Assembly: GCA_029287595.1 (NCBI GenBank) | Contig: JARFQU010000165.1 | Span: 1-36,246 of the forward strand | DNA length: 36,246 nt | Direction: 5' to 3' | Origin: Halioglobus sp. | GTDB taxonomy: Bacteria; Pseudomonadota; Gammaproteobacteria; Pseudomonadales; Halieaceae | The notes under the pieces: model-generated | What the model was told of the DNA's origin: nothing | The model's database searches: none | The model's input: only the letters and a program-made list of their open reading frames with translations | Made by a program: the position numbers and the translations under genes | Shown: piece by piece, positions 1 through 7,239 of the stretch | Position numbering within the stretch: position 1 is the stretch's first letter | Layout: every line of letters begins with the position of its first letter

Positions 1-771
1 TCGGTAGACAAAGTGCGCATCACCGATGCCAGCAAGCAGGAGCTGGTATTGCAGAAATCCGGTGCCAACTGGCTACTGCCCGGACTGCACTCCCTGCCCG
101 CTGACCCCGAGATGGTTACCGGCTTGCTCACCGCCTTGACCTCACAAAGCGAAGAGTGGCCGGTGGCTCATTCCGCGGCGGCGCGTCAACGCTTCCAGGT
201 CGCCGATTATCTTTTCCAGAGACGCATCGAACTCTTTAGTGGCTCCAGGGCCCTGGGAACTGTGTACCTGGGCACTTCTCCGGGTTTTCGCAAGGTGCAC
301 GCCCGCCATGGTGGTCGGGACGAGATCTTCGCAACAAACTTCAACGTTTTCGATGCCCCCGCAAACGGCGGCGACTGGATAGACGCCAGGCTGCTGCAGA
401 TAAGGACACCCATGCGCGTCGATGCCGATACCTACAGCATTCACCGGGAGGGCGGCGAATGGCGCTCGGGCAGCGGCGCCAGCCCCGATGAGCGCGAGCT
501 GCTGGCGCTGCTGTCGGCGCTGCGCTCATTACAGGTAAATGGCGTTGCCGAAGAGGAACAGACGCATCAGCTGCAGGAGACTGAGGCGGACCTGGTGCTG
601 AACATCGACAGTCTGTCAGGAAAAATCACGCTGCAGCTCTACCAGCTACCGGGTGTAAATTTCATCCGCAGCAGTGAATACCCAGTATTTTTTAAGCTTG
701 GCAATTACGCTTACGATCAACTTACCAGTGTCGATATAGAGCGCATTTCCGGGAAGCACCATGCCGAATAA
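1..771 (+). CDS. DUF4340 domain protein, 5' end outside window
   Basis: The reading frame is open to the left edge (codons 1-12 read S-V-D-K before the GTG at 13), so the true start lies upstream and only the last ~256 residues are seen. The pattern of a short strand, a 'W-x-L-P' stretch (residues NWLLPGLHSLP) and then a helix with 'VTGLLTAL' is typical of DUF4340, a periplasmic-facing family usually found as the last gene of a GldG-type ABC transporter cluster. The next genes are exosortase H and its partner, so this is probably the end of an ABC-transporter/exosortase neighbourhood. No membrane segment remains in the visible part; family members usually have one at the missing N-terminus. 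Family assignment is by pattern recognition; the transport substrate is unknown. Confidence 0.72.
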   Translation, partial: SVDKVRITDASKQELVLQKSGANWLLPGLHSLPADPEMVTGLLTALTSQSEEWPVAHSAAARQRFQVADYLFQRRIELFSGSRALGTVYLGTSPGFRKVHARHGGRDEIFATNFNVFDAPANGGDWIDARLLQIRTPMRVDADTYSIHREGGEWRSGSGASPDERELLALLSALRSLQVNGVAEEEQTHQLQETEADLVLNIDSLSGKITLQLYQLPGVNFIRSSEYPVFFKLGNYAYDQLTSVDIERISGKHHAE

Positions 772-825
772 GCCACGCACATCCTGTGCTAAGCTAGTAA
801 TTTTTCACCGCCTGAGCGTGCCTCG

Positions 826-1335
826 TTGAAGCGATTCATAGTGGTTTTTGTACTGGTGCTGGTGACGCTGTTCACCCTGGAGATGCTGACCCCGGTACAG
901 CAGCATGTAATTGTGCCGTTTACCGGCCTATTAGCCCAACTCAGTGCCGCCATCGTGCTGCCCTTTGACAGCTCGGTGGTCGCCTACGGCAAAATCCTGC
1001 AGTTCGGTGACAGCGGTTTTGCCGTATCCATCGAAGCCGGGTGCAACGGTGTAGAAGCCACCATCGTGCTGATCGCCGCAGTGGTGGCCTTTCCGGGCAG
1101 CTGGCGCTCCCGGGCCCTGGCCATAGGGCTGGGGTTCCTGGCGGTGCAGGCCATGAATATCGTGCGCATCATCAGCCTGTTTTACCTGGGAAACTGGAAT
1201 CTGGATATTTTCACCTGGGTACACCTGTACCTCTGGCCGGTGCTGATCATGCTCGATGTACTGATCGTGTTTATCCTCTACCTGCGCTGGCTGTCGACAG
1301 CAGATACCGAAGAGCTGGCTGCCAGCAGTGGATGA
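826..1335 (+). CDS. xrtH: Exosortase H (XrtH), membrane transpeptidase
   Basis: Exosortases are inner-membrane cysteine transpeptidases that cut C-terminal sorting tails (PEP-CTERM-like; for XrtH the IPTLxxWG-type) from exported proteins. The 169-residue protein has the invariant triad: Cys73 in EAGCNGVEA, Arg114 in NIVRIISLFY and His133 in WVHLYLW. About five hydrophobic segments surround these (near residues 4-20, 32-48, 78-92, 96-120 and 133-155). The small size and the EAGCNGVEA form fit XrtH rather than the large XrtA. The start is TTG at 826, because no ATG or GTG lies upstream in frame; GTG at 841 is an alternative. The stop overlaps the next gene by 8 bases, implying co-translation. 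No CTERM substrate gene is visible in the window. Confidence 0.88.
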   Translation: MKRFIVVFVLVLVTLFTLEMLTPVQQHVIVPFTGLLAQLSAAIVLPFDSSVVAYGKILQFGDSGFAVSIEAGCNGVEATIVLIAAVVAFPGSWRSRALAIGLGFLAVQAMNIVRIISLFYLGNWNLDIFTWVHLYLWPVLIMLDVLIVFILYLRWLSTADTEELAASSG

Positions 1336-1936
1336 AAAACACCATCTGCGGCAATTCCTGCTGTTCGTTTTCGCCCTGCTGATCCCCTGCTTCGGACTGT
1401 GGACTATTGCCAGTGGGCCCCTGGCGCTGCCGGCCGTCGGCCTGGTGAACATAATGCTCGGCAACTGGTTTCCCGATGTGGTCTCCGCCCTTTATGCACA
1501 GGGCCCGGAAGGGCTGTTGCTGACTGAGTTCGGTGAGTTGAACGGCGCACCGGTATCGCCAGCCCTGTCAGAGTACCAACTGGGTTTCACCCTCGACACC
1601 CGCATCCTGTCCTACTCGATTCCGTTCTATAGCGCACTACATTTTGCCACCCAGAAAAAGGGCTACCTGGCGGGCTATTTACAGGGCCTGCTGCTGCTGT
1701 ACATACTGCTGGTATTCGGTCTGCTGTGCCTGTGCATGAAAGAGCTGATGATTGTCCTGGGCCCGCTATTTCTGGAGCAACAGGATGTATTCGTGCCTCC
1801 CGCCAGTGTCATCGCGCTGTTATACCAGCTGAACGTATTGATCGTGCCAACGCTGGCGCCGGCGGCTATCTGGGCCTGGCAGAGTCGCGAGTCTCCCCTG
1901 GCGGCAGCCCTGATGGGCAAGTTTCCCGCGCACTAG
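1328..1936 (+). CDS. Exosortase H-associated membrane protein
   Basis: This 202-residue integral membrane protein starts with GTG inside the 3' end of xrtH (8-base overlap). Hydrophobic segments are seen near residues 8-27, 34-45, 115-150 (probably two) and 162-185. The segment between residues ~55 and 110 is hydrophilic and probably periplasmic. A membrane protein of this size directly after xrtH is the usual arrangement for the XrtH partner family. Its biochemical role is not established; it may help present or release sorted substrates. I recognise it mainly by position and topology, so the family name is an inference supported by the overlap with xrtH. Confidence 0.72.
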   Translation: MDEKHHLRQFLLFVFALLIPCFGLWTIASGPLALPAVGLVNIMLGNWFPDVVSALYAQGPEGLLLTEFGELNGAPVSPALSEYQLGFTLDTRILSYSIPFYSALHFATQKKGYLAGYLQGLLLLYILLVFGLLCLCMKELMIVLGPLFLEQQDVFVPPASVIALLYQLNVLIVPTLAPAAIWAWQSRESPLAAALMGKFPAH

Positions 1937-2052
1937 TTGTGTGACTGCAACCGGTTGTTCACAGATACTTCCACATGGTTGCTTCGCAACCAGCGGGCCA
2001 GGCAGGTAAAAGTAAATACGCCAGCTTCCCCGTCCAGGGCCGATAGCAGGAA

Positions 2053-2856
2053 CTAGTCCTTGAAGTCAGGCGTGCGCCCCTGCTTGCGCGCCTTGATAGC
2101 CTCTTCGAAATTCTGGGTGGTCATGCGCACAAACAACTGGGCATGCCCCTCGTGGTTCATGTGGGAGTGCAGGCTGCCCGCTTCCATTCCCGCCCACAGC
2201 ATCTGCTTGCTCAACTCCACGCCGAGTTGGGAAAAGCCGTTGATGCGCTCGGCAATAGCGTAGCATTCCTGCAGCAGCTCCTGTTGCGGCACCACCTTTG
2301 ACACCATGCCTATATGCTGTGCTTCGATTGCGTCGACATCGCGTCCGGTCAGCATGATTTCAAAAGCCCGACTGGTACCTATAGCCCGTGGCAGGAGATA
2401 ACTGAGGCCCAGCTCCGCCGAGGTCAGGCCATTGTTAATGCCCGCCGGTCGAAAATAAGCGCCCTCGGCGGCGATGCGAATATCCGTGGCCATGGACAGG
2501 CAGAAGCCCCCGCCAATAGCCGCGCCGTTAATAGCGCCAATCACCGGCTGGTGCATATCGTGTATGGCCTTGATCACGTCGTCGAGAATTTTCATCGCGC
2601 GACGTGCTATACCCGGCACCGTCAGACCATTGAAAATATCCAGCCAACCCGGATCCTGCAGGTCGGCACCGGCGCAGAAACCCGCACCCGCGCCAGTAAC
2701 CACGACTACACGGGTGTCATTGTCGAAACTCACCTCTTCCAGCGCTTCCTTGAACGGCACCATGACGTCGAACGCCATGGCGTTCATACGTTCGGGCCGA
2801 TTCAGGGTAATCAGGGTGATATAGGGCAGCGGTTTTTCTACGGTTACAAATGACAT
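2053..2856 (-). CDS. Crotonase-family protein lacking the hydratase glutamates
   Basis: A complete crotonase fold of 267 residues. The oxyanion-hole motifs are present: GAGAGFCAGADL (N-terminal half) and NGAAIGGGF. At the two places where true enoyl-CoA hydratases carry catalytic Glu, this protein reads GGGFCLSM (Cys instead of Glu) and RPAGI (Gly instead of Glu). A Glu occurs slightly later in SAELGLSYLLPR, where several isomerase-type members keep their acid. It is therefore more likely an enoyl-CoA isomerase or another acyl-CoA-converting crotonase than a hydratase. I chose the Met at 2856 because the family normally begins MSFVTVEKP-like; an in-frame ATG at 2871 adds five residues. It stands apart from the valine operon, separated by a small plus-strand gene and mmsB. 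Confidence 0.85.
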   Translation of the reverse strand: MSFVTVEKPLPYITLITLNRPERMNAMAFDVMVPFKEALEEVSFDNDTRVVVVTGAGAGFCAGADLQDPGWLDIFNGLTVPGIARRAMKILDDVIKAIHDMHQPVIGAINGAAIGGGFCLSMATDIRIAAEGAYFRPAGINNGLTSAELGLSYLLPRAIGTSRAFEIMLTGRDVDAIEAQHIGMVSKVVPQQELLQECYAIAERINGFSQLGVELSKQMLWAGMEAGSLHSHMNHEGHAQLFVRMTTQNFEEAIKARKQGRTPDFKD

Positions 2857-3021
2857 GAGCGGCATCCGCATGAGATTGATGAACCTGTAGACTAAGCGCT
2901 GCGAACGCCAACAGCTATGGCGCCAACGGCCAGTTATTGCTGATCAGAAGGCCGCGGCTGCGCACCCGGCAAAAGACGCACTGGCGATGTCGTGCTAAAG
3001 TACCAAGGGGAGGACATGATT

Positions 3022-3216
3022 ATGCGTTTGATAGGCATGGTACTCGCGCTGGGTGCGATAGGCTGGGTGTTATACCAGGCCTCTGGGGGCAAAGAAGGCG
3101 ATGGCGCCATTCCGGAAAGCTACCAGCAGTCGCTGAAAAAAGCCGAGGGCGTGGAGCAGACTGTGCAGGAAGCTGCGCAGCTGCGTATGAAGGAAATCGA
3201 ACAGGGCGACCAGTAG
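3022..3216 (+). CDS. Small single-pass membrane protein, unknown function
   Basis: A 64-residue protein with one N-terminal membrane segment (residues ~2-20, LIGMVLALGAIGWVLYQ) followed by a short charged helix rich in Glu, Lys and Gln (residues ~36-64), probably cytoplasmic or periplasmic coiled-coil-like. A strong ribosome site (AGGGGAGG at 3006-3013) lies 8 bases before the ATG at 3022; an ATG at 3016 would be too close to it, and upstream in-frame starts lack such a site. It is convergent with mmsB. The strong ribosome site, normal codon use and membrane-anchor/helix design make it a credible gene, but I do not recognise the family. Confidence 0.68.
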   Translation: MRLIGMVLALGAIGWVLYQASGGKEGDGAIPESYQQSLKKAEGVEQTVQEAAQLRMKEIEQGDQ

Positions 3217-3227
3217 GCTGGTCGCCC
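3204..3227. terminator. Perfect 10-bp stem-loop between convergent genes
   Basis: GGGCGACCAG (3204-3213) and CTGGTCGCCC (3218-3227) are exact reverse complements around the 4-base loop TAGG, which contains the stop codon of the small membrane-protein gene. The hairpin lies 15 bases from the end of mmsB on the other strand, so it could end transcription from both sides. No T-run follows on either strand, so classic intrinsic termination is not assured. Confidence 0.55.
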
Positions 3228-3242
3228 CGACTCCTGCTATTC

Positions 3243-4127
3243 TCAGTCCTGTAGTTTCTGCAGGATGCTGGAGAAATCCCGCTGTCCATTCCCCGCTTCC
3301 TGGTGCTGCGAATACAACTCCCGCGCCAGCTGCCCCATGGGGTTGTCGAAATCGCACTGTTTGGCGATCTCCATAGCAAGCCCCAGGTCCTTGGCCATCA
3401 GATCCACCATAAATCCCGGTTTATAATCATTACTCGCAGGCGCATTTTCCATGACCCCGGGATAGGGGTTGTACACTTCCAGCGACCAGTTGCGTCCGGA
3501 ACTGGCCAGCATGATCTGCGATAGCACCTTGGGATCCAGGCCATTGCGTGCCCCCATTTCCAACGCCTCACAGGTGCCGATCATATGAATCGCCAGCAGC
3601 ATGTTGTTACAACCCTTAGCCACCTGTCCCGCCCCGGCGGGCCCGGCGTGAAAAATGTTCTTGCCCATATCACCCAGGATCAACTCCGCTTTGCTAAAGG
3701 CCTCTGCGCTGCCGCCGCACATGAAAGCCAGAGTACCGGCCGCGGCCGCGGCCACTCCACCCGATACCGGCGAGTCCATGAAGCCAATACCCATGGCCGC
3801 TGCCGCCTCGCCCACCTGGCGCGCAGTTGCCGCATCAATAGTGCTGCAGTCCAGTACGGTGGTGTCGCCTTTCAATTGCGCCAATAAACCGTCATCCCCC
3901 AGGTACACCCCCGCCACATGTTTACCCGCGGGCAGCATTGAAAGCACATAATCCACGCCCCTGGCGGCTTCCGCTGCGGAAGCCGCGACGCCCGCTCCAG
4001 CCTCGCGCAATTGTGAGCAAGCCTGCTCCGACAAATCAAAAACCGTGACATCATGCCCGGCTTTGACCAGGTTGATCGCCATGGGTCCACCCATGTTGCC
4101 CAGGCCGATAAATGCTACTTTAGCCAT
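3243..4127 (-). CDS. mmsB: 3-hydroxyisobutyrate dehydrogenase
   Basis: Oxidises 3-hydroxyisobutyrate to methylmalonate semialdehyde with NAD+ in valine breakdown. The 294-residue protein has the N-terminal Rossmann motif GLGNMGGPMA, the substrate-binding DSPVSGGVAAAAAGTLAFM stretch near residues 117-135, and the catalytic-lysine signature GQVAKGCNNMLL near residue 170. The C-terminal KDLGLAMEIAKQ helix is also family-typical. Length matches the family. It is the last gene of the five-gene minus-strand operon, 21 bases after the hydrolase gene, with a GAGGAA ribosome site seven bases before its ATG. The neighbours supply the three preceding steps of the pathway, which makes the assignment firm. 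Confidence 0.95.
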   Translation of the reverse strand: MAKVAFIGLGNMGGPMAINLVKAGHDVTVFDLSEQACSQLREAGAGVAASAAEAARGVDYVLSMLPAGKHVAGVYLGDDGLLAQLKGDTTVLDCSTIDAATARQVGEAAAAMGIGFMDSPVSGGVAAAAAGTLAFMCGGSAEAFSKAELILGDMGKNIFHAGPAGAGQVAKGCNNMLLAIHMIGTCEALEMGARNGLDPKVLSQIMLASSGRNWSLEVYNPYPGVMENAPASNDYKPGFMVDLMAKDLGLAMEIAKQCDFDNPMGQLARELYSQHQEAGNGQRDFSSILQKLQD

Positions 4128-4148
4128 GATCTTTTTCCTCGGTATCTG

Positions 4149-5261
4149 TTACAGGTCCGCCAGGGGGTTTTGTTCCCAGGGCGCAGTAAAAAAGGCATCC
4201 AGTTGCTCAGCGGGCACTTCCCGGGAGGTCTTGTACTGCCATTGAGGATTGCGGTCCTTGTCGATCAACAGGGCGCGCACGCCCTCGGCGAACTCCGGGT
4301 GGCGCACGATGTTGGTAGCCAACTGAATCTCCGACTGGAAAACCTCGCGCAGGGAGGCGTGGCGCGTTTCCCACAACTGGCGGAAAATCCACAGGGCCGC
4401 CAGTGAGGAACCATGAGCAAGGCTGTCCCGGGCTTTGGACAACCAGGGGTCCTGGGTTTGTTGCCCCACGATGTTATCAATAATTTCGTGGATATCGTCC
4501 CCATCACAAAGGGTATTGATTGTGCCCAGGTGCGGCTCTACCTGCCCACCGGGGCACTGCGAAACGCTCTGCTCGGAAAAGGGCCGCAGCGTATGCTTGA
4601 CCAGGGCGTGATTGGCGCGCGCATCTGCACTCCAGCTCTGTAGCAGCAATTGCTCGATAACGTCGGCCTTGTGCTCACTGGCAATAAAACGCCCGGCAAT
4701 ACCGGTGTAAATTGCATCCGCGGCGTTGATCGAGGCCCCGGTAAGCGCCAGGAACTGCCCACATTTGCCGGGCATGTGGTTGAGGAACCAACTGCCGCCT
4801 ACATCGGGGAACAGCGCGATAGTCACCTCGGGCATGGCAATACGGGTCTTCTCGGTCACGATGCGGTGCGAACAACCCGCCATGACACCCAGGCCGCCGC
4901 CCATTACGATACCGTGACCCCAGCAGATAATCGGCTTGGGATAAGTATGCAAGGTGTAATTCATGCGGTATTCGCGGGTAAAAAAGTTCTCCGCGTACTC
5001 GCAGGGGCCACCCGGGGTGGCTACCGCCGACTGGTGCAGAGCCTGCACATCGCCACCAGCGCAAAATGCCTTGTCACCCGCGCCGTCTATAAACACCGCT
5101 GCAATCCGCTCGTCACCACGCCATGCATCCAGTTGCGCCTGCAGCAGGTCTACCATATCCAGGGTGAGTGAATTGAGGGTCGCGGCGACGTTCAGGGTCA
5201 CGCGACCCAGCCTGCGATCACCCGCGGTCAGCTCAGCGACCAGCACACTGGCATCGGACAT
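4149..5261 (-). CDS. 3-hydroxyisobutyryl-CoA hydrolase
   Basis: A long crotonase-family thioesterase (370 residues) that releases 3-hydroxyisobutyrate from its CoA ester in valine catabolism. Seen features: DKAFCAGGDVQAL near the N-terminus, the GHGIVMGGGLGVM oxyanion-hole motif, MPEVTIALFPDVGGSWF carrying the Glu and Asp expected for hydrolysis, and the C-terminal signature ALLIDKDRNPQW that separates this family from short enoyl-CoA hydratases. The start is the ATG at 5261, which overlaps the stop of the preceding hydratase gene as TGATG and has GGAAG eight bases upstream; a start at 5276 would sit inside the hydratase gene. Fourth in the operon. Confidence 0.94.
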   Translation of the reverse strand: MSDASVLVAELTAGDRRLGRVTLNVAATLNSLTLDMVDLLQAQLDAWRGDERIAAVFIDGAGDKAFCAGGDVQALHQSAVATPGGPCEYAENFFTREYRMNYTLHTYPKPIICWGHGIVMGGGLGVMAGCSHRIVTEKTRIAMPEVTIALFPDVGGSWFLNHMPGKCGQFLALTGASINAADAIYTGIAGRFIASEHKADVIEQLLLQSWSADARANHALVKHTLRPFSEQSVSQCPGGQVEPHLGTINTLCDGDDIHEIIDNIVGQQTQDPWLSKARDSLAHGSSLAALWIFRQLWETRHASLREVFQSEIQLATNIVRHPEFAEGVRALLIDKDRNPQWQYKTSREVPAEQLDAFFTAPWEQNPLADL

Positions 5262-6049
5262 CAGCAGTTCTTCCATTCAGGTTTGCGCTTCTCCAGGAAG
5301 GCGTTCACACCCTCCCGCTGGTCCTCGGTGGCAAACAGGTCGACAAAAAGATCACGCTCTCCTTCCAGGCCCGCGGCGATCACGGTATTGCGGCCCGAGT
5401 GCACCAGGCGCTTGCAGAAAGCGACCGATGTGGGGCTTTGCTCCGCCGCCTGCTCGGCCAGCGCCAGCGCCCGCTCCAGGGCTGCTCCTTTCGACACGAC
5501 TTCCTCTACCAGACCGATACGCTCGGCAGTATCTGCCTTGATACGCTCACCGCAGAGAATCATGCGCTTGGCCCAGCCCTCTCCCACCAGCCAGGACAGG
5601 CGCTGGGTGCCACCGGCACAGGGCAGCAGTCCGACTTTAGCCTCGGGTAACGCCATCTGCGCCTGCTCCTCGGCAATGCGAATATCGCAGGCCATGGCCA
5701 CTTCCAGGCCTCCACCCATGGCGAAGCCATTGATAGCCGCAATGGATACGCCGCGAAAATCCGCCAGGGTTTCGAAAGCCTCTCCGAAATACACCGCCAT
5801 GCGGCGCGCATTCTCAGCGTCACCGTCGGCAAACAGCTTCAGGTCCGCGCCGGCGGAAAAAAACTTTTCCCCCGCACCAGTGATCACCAGGGCGTAAATG
5901 TCTCGCTGTGCGTTCAGCTTCTCCACCAGGTCTTTCAGGGCCGGCAGGCTTTCAACATCCCAGGTATTGGCCCCGGGGTTATCGATGGTGATCTGGGCGG
6001 TATGCCCCTTGATCTCCACTTTCAGTTTGTCAGAAATACTCAAGCTCAT
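5261..6049 (-). CDS. Enoyl-CoA hydratase (probable methacrylyl-CoA hydratase)
   Basis: Likely hydrates methacrylyl-CoA to 3-hydroxyisobutyryl-CoA. The 262-residue protein has the full crotonase active site: GEKFFSAGADL, NGFAMGGGLEVAM with the first catalytic Glu, and LPEAKVGLLPCAGGTQRL with the second catalytic Glu. Both acids present contrasts with the paralogue at 2053-2856. The gene starts within the stop of the acyl-CoA dehydrogenase gene (ATGA overlap, 6046-6049) and is preceded by an excellent GGAGGTGA ribosome site, so translation is coupled. Its place between isobutyryl-CoA dehydrogenase and 3-hydroxyisobutyryl-CoA hydrolase gives the substrate; broader short-chain activity is possible. 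Confidence 0.93.
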   Translation of the reverse strand: MSLSISDKLKVEIKGHTAQITIDNPGANTWDVESLPALKDLVEKLNAQRDIYALVITGAGEKFFSAGADLKLFADGDAENARRMAVYFGEAFETLADFRGVSIAAINGFAMGGGLEVAMACDIRIAEEQAQMALPEAKVGLLPCAGGTQRLSWLVGEGWAKRMILCGERIKADTAERIGLVEEVVSKGAALERALALAEQAAEQSPTSVAFCKRLVHSGRNTVIAAGLEGERDLFVDLFATEDQREGVNAFLEKRKPEWKNC

Positions 6050-7206
6050 TTAATCACCTCCAAAGCCCCGTCCATTAGTAGTCGACGGGCGACGATAACC
6101 CGCATGATCTCGTTGGTTCCCTCAAGAATCTGGTGCACGCGGGTATCTCGCACATGTCGCTCCATGGGGTATTCCTTGATATAGCCGTAACCACCGAACA
6201 ACTGCAGAGCGTCGTTACACACGTTGAAACCCACATCCGTGGCAAAACGCTTGGCCATGGCGCAATAGGTAGTGGCCTGGGGATCCTGATTATCCAGCTT
6301 GCTGGCCGCCAGGCGCACCATCTGCCTCGCGGCGACCAGCTCGGTCAGCATATCCGCGAGCTTGAACTGCACTGCCTGGAAATCCGCAATCGCGCTATCG
6401 AACTGGCGCCGCTCCTGCACATAGGCAGCCGCTTCTTCCAGTGCCTGCTGGGCGGTGCCCACGCTACAGGTGGCAATATTGATGCGTCCACCATCCAGTC
6501 CCTCCATGGCGATGGCAAACCCCTGGCCCTCCTCTCCCAGGCGATTGGCCACAGGCACCCGCACATTGTCGAAGGTCACCATGCGGGTGGGCTGGGCGTT
6601 CCAGCCCATCTTGTCTTCTTTCTTGCCATAGGAGATGCCCTCGGCATCGGCCGGAATCAGCAGTGCGGAAATACCCCTGGGGCCCGCGGCGCCCGTGCGC
6701 AGCATTACCACCAGCACGTCCGTATCCCCGGCACCGGATATAAACACCTTGCTGCCGTTAACCACATAGTCTTCGCCATCGTGCTCGGCTGTGGTGCGCA
6801 GGGACGCGGCATCGGATCCGGCACCCGGTTCAGTGAGACAGTAGGACGCCAGCTTGGTGCCCATGACCAGATCGGGACACCACTGCTCGATCACCGCCTC
6901 ACTGCAATACTTGCCCACCATGTTGGTCGCCATGTTGTGGATGGTGAGAAAAGCGGCGGTGGCGGTACAGCCCCGGGAAAGCTCCTCCACAATCAGGCTG
7001 GCATCCAGGCGGCTCATGCCCAGACCGCCTGCGCGCTCCGGAGTGTACATACCCATGAATCCCAGTTCACCCGCCTGTTGCAGCGCATCCTTGGGGAAGA
7101 TCGAATGCTCGTCCCAGTGGGCCGCATGCGGGGCCAGTGCACCCTGGGCGAAAGCGCGGGCGCTGTCGGCAAAGGCCATCTGGTCTTCGGTCAGGGAAAA
7201 ATCCAT
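6046..7206 (-). CDS. Isobutyryl-CoA dehydrogenase (acyl-CoA dehydrogenase)
   Basis: A 386-residue FAD flavoenzyme that oxidises isobutyryl-CoA to methacrylyl-CoA and passes electrons to ETF. Seen: the N-terminal helical domain, the FAD/substrate loop YCLTEPGAGSDAASL, the VNGSKVFISGAGDTDVL strand (serine/alanine-gated in the ACAD8 branch), and the C-terminal QILEGTNEIMR carrying the catalytic Glu typical of short-chain enzymes. The QFDSAIADFQAVQFKLADM helix is very like ACAD8 proteins. A GAGGAG ribosome site precedes the ATG. It is second in the operon, 33 bases after the aldehyde dehydrogenase gene, and overlaps the hydratase start. 2-methylacyl-CoA activity is a possible side role. Confidence 0.93.
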   Translation of the reverse strand: MDFSLTEDQMAFADSARAFAQGALAPHAAHWDEHSIFPKDALQQAGELGFMGMYTPERAGGLGMSRLDASLIVEELSRGCTATAAFLTIHNMATNMVGKYCSEAVIEQWCPDLVMGTKLASYCLTEPGAGSDAASLRTTAEHDGEDYVVNGSKVFISGAGDTDVLVVMLRTGAAGPRGISALLIPADAEGISYGKKEDKMGWNAQPTRMVTFDNVRVPVANRLGEEGQGFAIAMEGLDGGRINIATCSVGTAQQALEEAAAYVQERRQFDSAIADFQAVQFKLADMLTELVAARQMVRLAASKLDNQDPQATTYCAMAKRFATDVGFNVCNDALQLFGGYGYIKEYPMERHVRDTRVHQILEGTNEIMRVIVARRLLMDGALEVIK

Positions 7207-7239
7207 CTATGGCTCCTCGTTGCTAATGCCTTGCCAGAA

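Noticed and set aside
1977-1991. Hairpin GGTTGC-TTC-GCAACC after the exosortase partner gene
   Set aside because: Six-base stem with a three-base loop and no T-run on either strand; too weak to call a terminator.
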